NCBI GenBank assembly: GCA_051453625.1
Contig: JBOZIK010000001.1
Coordinates: forward strand, 138,626,917-138,680,964
Length of the DNA stretch: 54,048 nucleotides
Direction of reading: 5' to 3'
From: Welwitschia mirabilis
Taxonomy: Eukaryota; Gnetophyta; Gnetopsida; Welwitschiales
Of this stretch, positions 1 through 10,424 are shown piece by piece (the first letter of the stretch is position 1; each line of letters starts with the position of its first letter). The notes below the pieces were generated by a model that worked only from the letters and a program-made list of their open reading frames with translations, was not told the DNA's origin and did not search any database. A program made the translations under genes and the position numbers.

Positions 1-1050
1 TAGACAAACTTCTTTACATTTAAGTGGTAACAATCTCTAGGATCTTTAAAATGTGCAAGGAGTAGGATACAGCAAATTTATCTAGTAATAACTTAGATCG
101 CACAAAGCACAAAGTGTAGGCTAAGTTTTTTGAAAGCAATGATCAATGTGGTAATCCCCAAGATCACATGAAGTGTAAGAGGTAGAGCTAACAAGAGTTG
201 ACAGTCTCCTTTGAAGAAGGAGTAGGCCCAAAAATAATTTCAAAAAATATAAGATGCTAAAAATAAATTGATTTTTGAATTATAAATTACTAAATTNNNN
301 NNNNNNNNNNNNNNNNNNNNNNNNNNNNNNNNNNNNNNNNNNNNNNNNNNNNNNNNNNNNNNNNNNNNNNNNNNNNNNNNNNNNNNNNNNNNNNNNNNNN
401 NNNNNNNNNNNNNNNNNNNNNNNNNNNNNNNNNNNNNNNNNNNNNNNNNNNNNNNNNNNNNNNNNNNNNNNNNNNNNNNNNNNNNNNNNNNNNNNNNNNN
501 NNNNNNNNNNNNNNNNNNNNNNNNNNNNNNNNNNNNNNNNNNNNNNNNNNNNNNNNNNNNNNNNNNNNNNNNNNNNNNNNNNNNNNNNNNNNNNNNNNNN
601 NNNNNNNNNNNNNNNNNNNNNNNNNNNNNNNNNNNNNNNNNNNNNNNNNNNNNNNNNNNNNNNNNNNNNNNNNNNNNNNNNNNNNNNNNNNNNNNNNNNN
701 NNNNNNNNNNNNNNNNNNNNNNNNNNNNNNNNNNNNNNNNNNNNNNNNNNNNNNNNNNNNNNNNNNNNNNNNNNNNNNNNNNNNNNNNNNNNNNNNNNNN
801 NNNNNNNNNNNNNNNNNNNNNNNNNNNNNNNNNNNNNNNNNNNNNNNNNNNNNNNNNNNNNNNNNNNNNNNNNNNNNNNNNNNNNNNNNNNNNNNNNNNN
901 NNNNNNNNNNNNNNNNNNNNNNNNNNNNNNNNNNNNNNNNNNNNNNNNNNNNNNNNNNNNNNNNNNNNNNNNNNNNNNNNNNNNNNNNNNNNNNNNNNNN
1001 NAATAATTTGTAGTGAATTCAAGATACTTATCTTTCCACTTGAAGTATTT
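1..1050 (-). other. Leader side of gypsy element G, with a large gap
   Basis: This stretch lies downstream, on the minus strand, of the primer site at 1051-1066, so it should be the leader or gag start of element G, which runs off the left edge. Positions 297-1001 are unknown bases (705 N). The readable parts (1-296 and 1002-1050) show no coding frame or family motif I can name. The long open frames across the gap are only an effect of the Ns. Confidence 0.35.
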
Positions 1051-1066
1051 CCTAGCAATGGCACCA
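1051..1066 (-). promoter_or_regulatory. Primer binding site of gypsy element G (Asp-tRNA type)
   Basis: Read on the minus strand this is TGGTGCCATTGCTAGG. Athila/Tat-type gypsy elements prime from the 3' end of tRNA-Asp, and their site reads close to TGGCGCCGTTGCCGGGG. The differences seen here are C-to-T or G-to-A changes. It sits three bases after ACAACA, a plausible LTR end in CA. The tRNA match is from memory of the family, not from a search. Confidence 0.6.
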
Positions 1067-1069
1067 AAA

Positions 1070-2250
1070 TGTTGTGATGCATGTTTATGCTTTCAATTGC
1101 AATATTCTAAAGATCTATTTTAACTTATAACACTTAAAAATTTGGTAATCTAATTGCACACAATAAACATTTACATAGTGGGATCAACCCAAATATCATA
1201 CACTTAAAGAGTACTTTTAAAAGAGAATTTGGAAAAATGATTTTAAAAAGAGAAGAAGAATATGTTTTAAAATTTTTCTTTATAGGAAATGAAATTAAAT
1301 AATGCAAGGATGAAAACAAAATGCAATGCAATGGNNNNNNNNNNNNNNNNNNNNNNNNNNNNNNNNNNNNNNNNNNNNNNAATTAATTAACCAAATTTCC
1401 AATTTATTATCATATACTTGATTCTTATAGCCTATATTAATTACAAATTCATGTCACTTTCATTTCAATTAAGATAAGTTATAAGGAAGAAATAATAAAA
1501 CATTTGAAAAGAGTTTTGATTCAATAAATATTTTTATTAATAAAAGTGAATTACATTCACTTATAATAACAACTCCTCAATGGAGGATTCACTACCTAAC
1601 ATCAAGGTTGTCCTTCTTATAAGTAGGATGTATCTTCTTATCTTCAATAATATTGCATTATCACAAGAATTTGGATGATAAAATATGATTTATAATAAGG
1701 CCCAAAAGGGTTATTTTATAGGTTGGGATGGATGGTTAAGGGTCACTAAGGGGTTTGAATTGAAAAGGCGTGATTAAGATTTATTCTTCCATAACAATTA
1801 GACAAGTTTTATAAACTATTTTATTTGTCATCCTTCATGTCATTTTCATGACATGGTGGATGATCACTCCATTGTCAATTGATGCTTAGCATGTGTCGAC
1901 CCTCGAAATTGTACTGACTATTATCTTGGATGTCATCCTAATGACATAGGGAATGATTACCACATTCTATCCATTTGCACCTGTCTAAATATCATTTTGT
2001 AGTGGTTGTTCCAATGACAAACTAGACAATGGTTATTTTTCTTCAGTTATCCTAACGACATGAAGGATGATAGTTTTTTTGCATAAGTCATCCCAAAAAC
2101 ATAATAAATGACTAGTTTTTCTTTCTTAACTTCATCTTGATCATCATTCTTTGGTCCATCATCATGCAAAAATAACTCGTTATGTTAGAAACTAGTGAAT
2201 TTTATGATCTATATGAAAGCTTTGCATAATTTGCATACATTTTTAAAAAA
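1070..2250 (-). repeat. LTR of gypsy element G (right boundary uncertain)
   Basis: The LTR begins next to the primer site, so on the minus strand this is a 5' LTR. It contains the phrase AAAACAAAATGCAATGCAAT near 1315. Blocks around 1560-1700 line up with 32780-32920 (the 'caatggaggattcac' / 'caatgaaggatacac' part), which supports one LTR family at both places. The stretch 1820-2120 repeats a GTCATCC...ATGACAT...GGATGA pattern about every 90 bases. A 46-N gap lies at 1335-1380. I could not find the TG end, so 2250 is an estimate. Confidence 0.45.
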
Positions 2251-2499
2251 CGTGCCAATAGGACCTAAAAATGTACTCCACATGTGTGTTAAATATGTCA
2301 ATTTTTGGCTTCACAACAATGTCTTTTCTGTAACTATCTAAGCCCTTCTTTCTCACCCTTAACAAACTCTTGCAATCTATAGATAAATCCTAAATGATTA
2401 CCTTTAATCTTACCTTTAAATTTCTCTATAAAAAAAAGGGAGATTAACTCATGTTCCCTTTCTTAAAGTAAGGAAAATGTTGAAATGTAGCCCTCTGAT

Positions 2500-4620
2500 A
2501 TTGGAGTGATTTCTATTTTATATGATGAAGCAGTTAATGAATTCCATTACTAGCATCTAGATTTGTTCTATTTTAGCTTTTTTAATATTTCCTTTAGTTC
2601 TCCTTGATTATTTGTATCTAGAAAATAAGTCCATGTCAGAGTGGTTGTAAAATGAGAATAGCAACAATTCACTCTCCTCCCTAAGGCCTGTGGCCTATAT
2701 ACTTAAGTCTAGGGTTATGGGAATCCTCCATAAAGGAATACTTTCAAAATAGGTATATCTTATATTCTACTCTTTTACAAGTCTAGCATTTCTCTAGGAT
2801 TGCTAAATCACTCTACCTTAATCTATTTGTTTTAGGAATCCTATTCTTCTTAATAAGTCATTTAAGGATTGCATATTCTTATGCTGCTCCTTTTTTCTAT
2901 GCATCTACTAAACTTTTATTTAGGTTTTTACTTTTTAATGAGGATTGCTTTAGGGGATATCCTTCCATCATCAAACATTCTAAAATATTTTTTCTTGAGA
3001 GTTAAGATTATTCCTTGGAAAATGTTTACTTTAATTACCTTTTTTATTTTCTACTCATGTTCTTGGTAATGCCTAATTAGGTTCCAATAAGTTCTAAGAT
3101 TTATTCCTACTATGTCTTCTAGTTTTTCTCTTAATCTTCCCAACTTTGAAAAGTATAAAGGCCTTTTCCTATTAATGAACTTTAAATTTCAAAAGGGAAA
3201 TGTTTTAAGTCACTATTTTATTTAGCTTTTCCCTTCCCTTACATAAATCTCTCCAGAAGAGGGAATCCTCCTATCTTGATTCCTAATTCTTATATTTTTA
3301 TCTTAATAACTTTTTCCAAAGAGTTTATCCTTCCACTTCTAGCTTAATAATAATTTTTACTATGTCTAAAAAAGTGTTGTCTTTTATATCTTGAATCCTT
3401 CATCCCCTTGCTTCTACTAGTTTAGCTATTTCTTATTATTGACTACATGAAATCTCTTTTCCTCTTTACCTCCTATCCAAATAAAATTTCTAATCATCTT
3501 TTCAATAAATATTTTACCTGTTATAGGATGACCTCATAAGATGCACTGTATTTTACAACTGTTAAAAAAATAGGGTCTACAATAATTATTCTCTCGTTAC
3601 TCGACAGGAAAATTGCACTCTAGATGTTGCATCACCTCTCTATTCTTAATAACAACTATTTTTGACTTTTTACACTTCTTTATTTAAACATGAATATCCC
3701 TAAATAAATATATTTTTCATTGCCCCTAATGATTCTTAGTATTCTCCCAATTTTTTGCTGCATACGAGACCAAATATTAAAGAAGTAAATTTTACTCTTT
3801 TTCTAGCTGATTGTTAGCTCATATTATTTTGTAAATTTCTACAATTCTTACTTAATATCTTTAATTTATTGGATATTTAATTCTATGAATATAATTAAAT
3901 CATTTATGAAATGGTTATGAATTATTCAAATGAGGGATTATTAAGCCCATATCCCCTTTTTGATATATTGAGTCTTATAGGGTATATATAGCAATACTGA
4001 AGAGGTAGGGAGAGAGGAGATCCCCCTTTCATAAACCTCTACCTATGTTGAAGTATCCACTATTGTTCTAATTAATTTTCAAAGTGAATTTCTTTGTTCC
4101 CTAAATCTACAATAATAGACCAATTAGTTTTGAAAGAAAGTCCTTCATTCTTAGAATATATTCTAAGAAACTCTAGGATATAGTATTATACACCTTTCTA
4201 ATACCCACTTTTAAAGCACATGCCATTTTTCATTTTTTCTTTACAAAGATAAATATTTCATGATTAAAAATAACATTTTCTAAACTACTTTAATTAGATT
4301 AAAAAAATAGTCTAGTTCTACCTCATAGCTCTCATTCGATGAGGATGGATTCTGTTTACTAGGATCTTCATAAATAGCCTATACTTCACATTTCATGCCC
4401 ATCGGTCTATAATTACTTACCTCTCTAGGTTCATTATTTTTAGGGATTATGATAACATGGTTATTATTCTAAGTATAAGAAACAATCCCATTTTGCATCA
4501 CCTAGTTAAATGTTTTAATGACTGAATGTCTTATATATCCCTAGTATTTATGAAAATAATTCATTACCCATCCATCTAGATCTAGACTTCTATTTAATTT
4601 CATTTTTTTGAGAGTCCTCC
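2500..4620 (-). pseudogene. LINE ORF2 reverse transcriptase remnant
   Basis: The RT copies the LINE transcript at the nicked target. In order on the minus strand I see: a start block near 4597-4567 (RSLDLDGW, fitting 'PGPDG'); IIPKNNEPREVSNYRPMGM at about 4445-4390, fitting 'LIPK......RPI'; a GGSPLSPYLFSIA block at 4028-3991, fitting 'GDPLSPYLF'; FINDLIIF at 3910-3887, where the family has FADD; KKSKIYFFN near 3810; and YLGIFMF at 3714-3685, fitting 'YLG.P'. A further match (MFDDGRISPKAI) lies near 2990-2930. The FADD to FIND change removes one catalytic aspartate. At least two frames are needed to follow these blocks. Confidence 0.7.
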
Positions 4621-4639
4621 AAATTTCCTCTGATTCCAC

Positions 4640-5505
4640 TCATCCTAAGAAGATATTCCCTTCCAAACCATAGTCCATAATGTTAAGGGCTCTTGCACTT
4701 TAGATCCTTTTCAAAGTTTCTTTGAGTTTTTCAAGAATGCTATGGGTAATTCATCTTCTATGAGGAACTTATCATTTCAATAAATTGACTTTATCATATT
4801 TATCTACTTTCTTGCATTAACAATATTAAAAAAAAAAATACTTTGTATGTCTATTTCCTTACTTCATCCACTTCATGTGTATGCACTTCCACAAATATGT
4901 CTGTTCCTGCTTTTGGATGATATAAAGTTTTCAAAGCTTCTTCCATTCTTCAGAATGAAGATCATTTTATTATTCTTATTTCTGTTGAATTACTTTAATA
5001 TCCTCTTTGATTTTTAATCTCCTCTAAAATTTCCTACTCCATGACTTTCTCCATTCCTTCGACCATTTCTTTATCTTTCGCAAATTAACCTGTAAGTCTT
5101 CAATTGGATTATCCTTTATGTTTTTCTAATTCTCTTGAATAAATTACTTTACCTCTTTCTCTCTTATCCATTTCCAAATTTTTCTTTTCTTAGATATATC
5201 TTAGCACATATACATTAATTAACTATGGTTTTGTATTACCACAATTTAAAATCATGTGTTATTTTTAATTCTTATATAATCTAAATATTTATTTAGTAGC
5301 ATTAGTTTTTCTCCTGCCTTGCCATAACTAGGAACCCATTTAATATTCCATTTATATTCTAGACATCTAGTTCTAATATTTTTTGAATTTTTATTTCTCA
5401 TATGCAAATTATTTCTATTTTATGTTTCTTAGTGAATTCTTCTAATGCTTATTAATTTAAGGCACTTATCATACCTATGATATTTTAACTAAGCATTTTC
5501 ATTTA
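4640..5505 (-). pseudogene. LINE ORF2 endonuclease and linker remnant
   Basis: The L1 endonuclease nicks target DNA so that reverse transcription can start there. At 5500-5476 the minus strand reads KMLS-stop-NI, followed by GM.SALN and, about twenty residues on, KKHKIEIICI-stop-E. This fits the 'ILSWN.RG' start and 'I..IQETK' block of the exonuclease-endonuclease-phosphatase fold, with the key Trp codon and the Gln before Glu now stops (TGG to TAG; CAG or CAA to stop). At about 5170-4850 a lysine- and tryptophan-rich part (KKWSKEWRKSW) fits the linker before RT. The catalytic His-Asp end of the domain is not recognisable, and the distance to RT is short, so part is probably deleted. Confidence 0.6.
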
Positions 5506-5939
5506 TCTTTCTTCTTTGACTCCTTTAGGAGCATGTTTGTTAAGGTTTTTAGTGATTGATTTTTAATGTTCTTATTTGCTGCTTTCCTTATCCTCATTGC
5601 AGTAAGGGTTCTTTCCACCTTTTTATTAGTTGATGCCACTTTTGAACTCTTGAAACTGAAATTGGAGCCAAAGTTATCTGAGTCACTACTAGAGAAGGGT
5701 GTAAATTTGTTTAAGCTTTTCCTCTAGGTTTGGCTTGATTCTTTGCCTTTTCCATCCATTTCCGCCTTGTTTCCAACATCTTGATATTGTTATTTTTCGT
5801 TATAATACTCTTCCTATTTAGGAATTGACCTCAGTTTACTCTTCCTAGTTTCTATTTAAAAGTCCTCTCCATATTTTTTTATTCAACATCCACTATCTAT
5901 ATACCTAAATTTTTCATGTGTTTGAAACTGCTTGATTTA

Positions 5940-6830
5940 GTAGGCCTCCCTTAGGTGATCCTTTCTTTCATAGTTAGTGTAAGTTTTCTCCCTTTAAATT
6001 AGTAGAACCTCTTCGAATGATTAATTTTCAAACAAACTAGGCATGAAGGTAAAATGTTTTCATACTCTACCTCTACCTTATCTATGTTAAAACCATGGAT
6101 AATTTCAAACTTTCTTAATTTATTAATTAGATCAATGTTTATGTAGGCATAAAACTAAATTAAAACTAGTTACAACCTACTAATTATGATTAGGTCTAAT
6201 TTTATAAGTTTCTTCAATTTTCTTGCTAATTCTTGAATAAATTTTTTATTCTAGAGAATTAGGCTCATTCTTCTCAACTTTACCCAGCTTAGAAGTCTCT
6301 GGAGTATTTTTCCAAAATCTTGTCCCAGATGTGAGTGGGTTAAATCTAGCTCCTAAGCTCAAAAAACCAAGGTCCCCTCACCATGACTAAGTTGATATCC
6401 TCTTCAAACTCAAACTTAAATAAACTAAACCTTCTATAAGTAAAATTGGTTGGAATGCATCTAACCTAGTCCACTTCACTATTATTCATCTTCTAATAGC
6501 ATCACTAGATTTAGCCCTATCAAAACAAACCTATGGACTAGACTAAATTTGAATTTCTCCTTAGTTGTGACAAAATCTCTGGCATAACCCTAATTTTAGA
6601 AATACTATATTCCTTAAAATAATTCATAAAAGGATAAGTTCCATGATTTTACCTAGACTCACTGATTCACCACCCTAGAAGGCCTTTAATAGAGTCCTAA
6701 AATTATACTTTACTCCATCTAAAAAGTGCAAAGAAATCATAACTATTGAAAATGCAAAATCTAATAAAAGGTCCCTTCTCACTAGATTTTTGACTCTTGG
6801 CTAATGTTCTCAAAGCATATCCTTGACTTC
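5940..6830 (-). pseudogene. LINE ORF1 remnant (DUF4283-like domain plus CCHC knuckle)
   Basis: ORF1 of plant L1 elements makes an RNA-binding protein that packages the transcript. At 6420-6367 the minus strand reads FKFEFEEDINLVMVRGPW, which fits the 'F.F..EED...V...GPW' core of the DUF4283 domain. At 6066-6000 it reads YENILPSCLVC...NH, which fits the zinc knuckle that follows that domain in LINE ORF1; the last cysteine position is now aromatic. Stops occur between these blocks. The start is not fixed: 6830 is where readable similarity fades. A serine- and lysine-rich tail may lie at 5560-5780. Recognition is by eye. Confidence 0.6.
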
Positions 6831-6960
6831 CACTGAACCACCCTTCAACTCTTATAGCTAGCTCAATAGTGCCCTCGTGCATTGAGAATCCCTGCCTAAT
6901 GATGGATAAACTTGAACCTAGGGCTTCGTATCACTAGCTCCTCATACCTCCCTCTTACTT

Positions 6961-8287
6961 ATTACTACTAAATTATTTCTTTTTGAAGTTTGTTAAGATT
7001 AGTGATTTAATTAATGGCATATGATCTAGTTTCTTCTTGAATTTTATATATTTATATATTATTATATTCATTAAGTTTTATTATAAAATGAGTAGCTATG
7101 AGCTACTCTACCAAAATGGCATGTACATGTGAATGTATGTGTATGTGCTAATTACATTTATACATAAGTCTACTATAATGTTTATTCTATTATGATACTT
7201 CCCTCCCATTGGCTTGCACTAAGACATTAAAAAGATATGAGGGGTTCCTTAGGTGTAATAAATGAGGGTTACTAATGGATATTTTGGCCAAGTAACCAAG
7301 GGGTTCACTATATATATATATATATGGATGGATGGATACTCTTATATCAATTTATATTAATATTTATGTAATGTCATCATCATGCATAGAATTTCTTATT
7401 AGGAATGGATGTTATAACCTTAAGAATTCTTAACTAGTTGTCTCCTATATTCCTATATATAGCTATTATGCATATGTATGTTTATATGCATGTGATACCA
7501 TTTGGTATTATTTTAATTTAGTTTAACACCATACTCTTATTAAGTTAAACATTGAGTTCTTGTATTATCCTTTCATCAGTCCATGTTTATTTTTGACCAC
7601 ATTACTATTAATATAAACTATCTTGATTTATCTTATTCTCATGCATAGTGGTGGATATTTGAACAAGGTCTAATATAGAACTATGTGTGGTCTGAACTCC
7701 TCTGAATGAGGATTAAGAAGGCATGGTTGCTTAGCTACTGGTGCAAGAAATCACTCAACCATGACTTATACACTTAATTTGTATGTTTATAATTGAGATG
7801 TCAGGAATTATATTTAAGTAAAGTTTGTCATGTGAATTCTAAATGAGCTAAATCTAGACTTGATGTTCACTAGATAAACTATCGTCATACAGTTCTTCTA
7901 ATATTTAGCCTATGGGAAATTAAGAGGTAGATCTCTTAGTCATAAACTAAATGATCTATCATAATGGTTAATCATGTAATGTAATTTAGTTAATTTAAAA
8001 AAATTTTGTGCCTCTTAAGTCTAACCAAAGGCCAGCTTATAACATAACATGATATTAGAGTTACTTTTCTATAAGAATCTATTTTCTATGATAAATATCT
8101 AGTTAATCATAAGATTTATGATAACATCATTTTCAATTAAAATTAAAAACTAGCCTCTTTGTAAGTATGAAAATGGTATAATAAGACATATGTACTCATG
8201 AAAAGATGTTATCTTACTTATCCTAACTAATAGGTTAGATATAGCACTTCAACTTAATTTACTTTGAATAAGCACAATCTATTTTTT
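6961..8287. other. Non-coding AT-rich stretch, no gene recognised
   Basis: I see no frame of useful length and no family motif on either strand. The left part may still belong to the LINE 5' end. The only clear structure is the simple repeat at 7310-7337. The right part is the flank into which gypsy element B inserted. Confidence 0.4.
7310..7337. repeat. Compound microsatellite (TA)n then (GGAT)n
   Basis: A run of TA dinucleotides (about eight units) is followed directly by three GGAT units and then GATAC. Simple repeats of this type are common in plant spacer DNA. Confidence 0.85.
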
Positions 8288-8545
8288 TAATATATTAGGT
8301 AAATTCTTAGCAGGGTTGATATTTAACCAATCTAGCTTAGGTAAAGAAATTAAAATAGTTTTTTTATCATAAAATTATGTCTTCTACTATTTTTCATATG
8401 ATCTGTTAACTTATTCATTTTTTTCATGATAATTTTAAGTTATTTAATGCATTTTGAAGGACATACTCAAATATATATCATTCAATAGAAGTGATGTCAT
8501 TGGTCCTTTAAAATAGAAGACTTCAAAAGTCATTAATAATCATTA
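8288..8545 (+). repeat. 5' LTR of element B, first part
   Basis: This aligns with 27039-27310 in the 3' LTR: both carry a 'taaaatagttt..tttatcata..aattatgtc' block, a 'gacatactcaaatat' block and the phrase 'ctttaaa.tagaag'. The match stops at about 8545, where the copia LTR of element A begins, and resumes after 18640. Confidence 0.7.
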
Positions 8546-9479
8546 AACTTAGAGGGGAGGGGTGAATAATTTGTATCAAAGAAAAATTTCTACCAATAAT
8601 AAATTAACAAGCATAGTATAATAGATACCTTACCAAGATAACATGGTTTTCCAACCTGTGTACATTTGCACATAGAGGGTAGCTTTCTCTTACACCTCTA
8701 TATATTCTCAAGTTAAAAAAAAAAAAAAATGGTTTTAATGCATCACCAATATTACAACAAAAATCAGGATCTCCTTATAAGGCAGTACTTTCTTCTCCTC
8801 AGGGATATCAATAATAATACCAAAAATGTGCACACAGATACATACATAATATGAGATGCTCCTCATAAGGAAACAACCTCTTCTACTTAGGAAAATCCAA
8901 TAATATAACAATAGAAGTGCTCATAGGCAATCACAAATCACATCCATATAAGGGTTACCTTACAATAAGGAATCCTACCAAGGGATCTTTAAGATTTAAT
9001 AATATAAGAATGGACTGTACAATAATATTTAAGAACAAGATAATTTAATAATTCAAGTTCCAACAAATAAATACAATATTCTTGAATGATAAAGCTTTAA
9101 AGAAGTACTTGTATTCCTTCTTGTTGTTATTGTCATAAGTGCTAAAGAATGATGCAGTGATGTAAGATTCAAGAATAAAAGATGTAGTCTCTGAAAGTTT
9201 CTTTACAAATGATAGCTTAATCCTTCATGAGTATTTATAATCACCCCTATGTTTTTTTTCTTTGTTCTAGATTCATTCATTACATGCCTTAGCTTTCATA
9301 AATTTGTTTTATCATGTTATGCCTTCATACCTTATAAAAGATACTAGCTATTTAACCTCAGATGGTAGCTATTTGAACTTTGCAAATGTCATGCAATGGA
9401 TAGAAATGGCTAGGCATTAGGTAAAGATCTTTCTTTTTATTTGATGTAAACCTTTATCTAAGATGTCTTCAAATTCTTT

Positions 9480-10260
9480 ATACATCTACTAACAGTCAGA
9501 CGTCTTCACCTAGTAGATATCTTTAATTAAGTTACCTAGAAATTAATGAAACTTACTCTATATTATCTTTATCTCTTTATGTTTATGAATAGCTTCCCTA
9601 GAATGTGAAATATTCATTAAAGTATAAAATAACTTTGTACCTATTCTATTTTAGCATAGACATCTTTAAACATGTAGATGTCTTTCATCTGTATCAGATA
9701 TTTTAGCATAGTCATCTCCATTGAGATAGTTCTCTTTAATCTCTAATTTTAAACTTAGTATACCATAGACATTTTTAAGCAGTAGACATCTTCATCATAG
9801 ATGTCTTTAAGGGTCTAGATATCTTTAACATAANNNNNNNNNNNNNNNNNNNNNNNNNNNNNNNNNNNNNNNNNNNNNNNNNNNNNNNNNNNNNNNNNNN
9901 NNNNNNNNNNNNNNNNNNNNNNNNNNNNNNNNNNNNNNNNNNNNNNNNNNNNNNNNNNNNNNNNNNNNNNNNNNNNNNNNNNNNNNNNNNNNNNNNNNNN
10001 NNNNNNNNNNNNNNNNNNNNNNNNNNNNNNNNNNNNNNNNNNNNNNNNNNNNNNNNNNNNNNNNNNNNNNNNNNNNNNNNNNNNNNNNNNNNNNNNNNNN
10101 NNNNNNNNNNNNNNNNNNNNNNNNNNNNNNNNNNNNNNNNNNNNNTTAAACTTAGTATACCATAGACATCTTTAAGCAGTAGACATCTTCATCATAGATG
10201 TCTTTAAGGGTCTAGATATCTTTACCATAAACATCTTTCATTTTGTAAATATCTTTAGTT
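9480..10260 (-). repeat. Cluster of AGACATCT / AGATGTCT motifs in the LTR
   Basis: The 8-mer AGACATCT and its reverse complement AGATGTCT, with near variants, recur many times in the part of the LTR nearest its 5' end (U3). Two pairs form perfect 8-base inverted repeats: 9658-9683 with a 10-base loop and 9784-9806 with a 7-base loop (the latter seen again at 10181-10203 across the gap). U3 holds the promoter and enhancer in LTR elements, so these may be control or structural motifs; that role is inference. Confidence 0.65.
9749..10230. other. Assembly gap with the same flank on both sides
   Basis: Positions 9749-9833 and 10146-10230 are nearly identical, with 312 N between. The contig ends probably overlap and the duplication is not real. 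Confidence 0.75.
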
Positions 10261-10424
10261 AACTAATTTGGAAATTTCAATTCTAAGCTTTTCATGAGAT
10301 ATCATCTTGAAGGTCTAACATCAAATTATGCTATTTGTGATTTAATTTTCTTTACATTAACCTATCTACAGAATGTCATAAAATATTTGACAATGAACTC
10401 ATCAAAACTAGATTTTCCAATAAT

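Larger units (their letters stand above)
2300..6960 (-). mobile_element. Degenerate L1-type LINE (non-LTR retrotransposon)
   Basis: On the minus strand the order is ORF1 with a nucleic-acid-binding domain and zinc knuckle (about 6830-5940), an apurinic-type endonuclease start (about 5500), the linker before RT, the RT (about 4620-3600) and a C-terminal part down to about 2500. This is the order of plant L1 LINEs. Many stops and frame changes are present, so it is dead. No clear poly-A tail (poly-T on the plus strand) or target-site duplication was found, so both ends are approximate. It lies next to the gypsy LTR at 1070-2250, but I cannot tell which inserted first. Confidence 0.7.
8546..10424 (-). 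repeat. 3' LTR of copia element A
   Basis: It matches the LTR at 16967-18640 along its length, for example the 'ccaataataaatta' and 'ccaataataataccaaaaat' blocks. On the minus strand it starts at about 10424 with TATTGGAAAATC after a purine-rich AAAAGCAGGAG tract, which fits the usual TGTTGG start with one change. It includes a 312-N gap (9834-10145) with the same 85 bases on both sides, so the true LTR is shorter than drawn. A 14-base A run lies near 8710. Confidence 0.7.

Noticed and set aside
240-1082. Long open frames over N-runs (also 32279-32776, 44250-44616, 48668-49271, 51241-51707)
   Set aside because: They are open only because the bases are unknown; the readable ends show no coding signal.
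2869-3069. A hydrophobic 66-residue plus-strand frame that looks like a membrane peptide
   Set aside because: It is the antisense of the LINE RT C-terminal part; T-rich antisense often codes for Phe and Leu runs.
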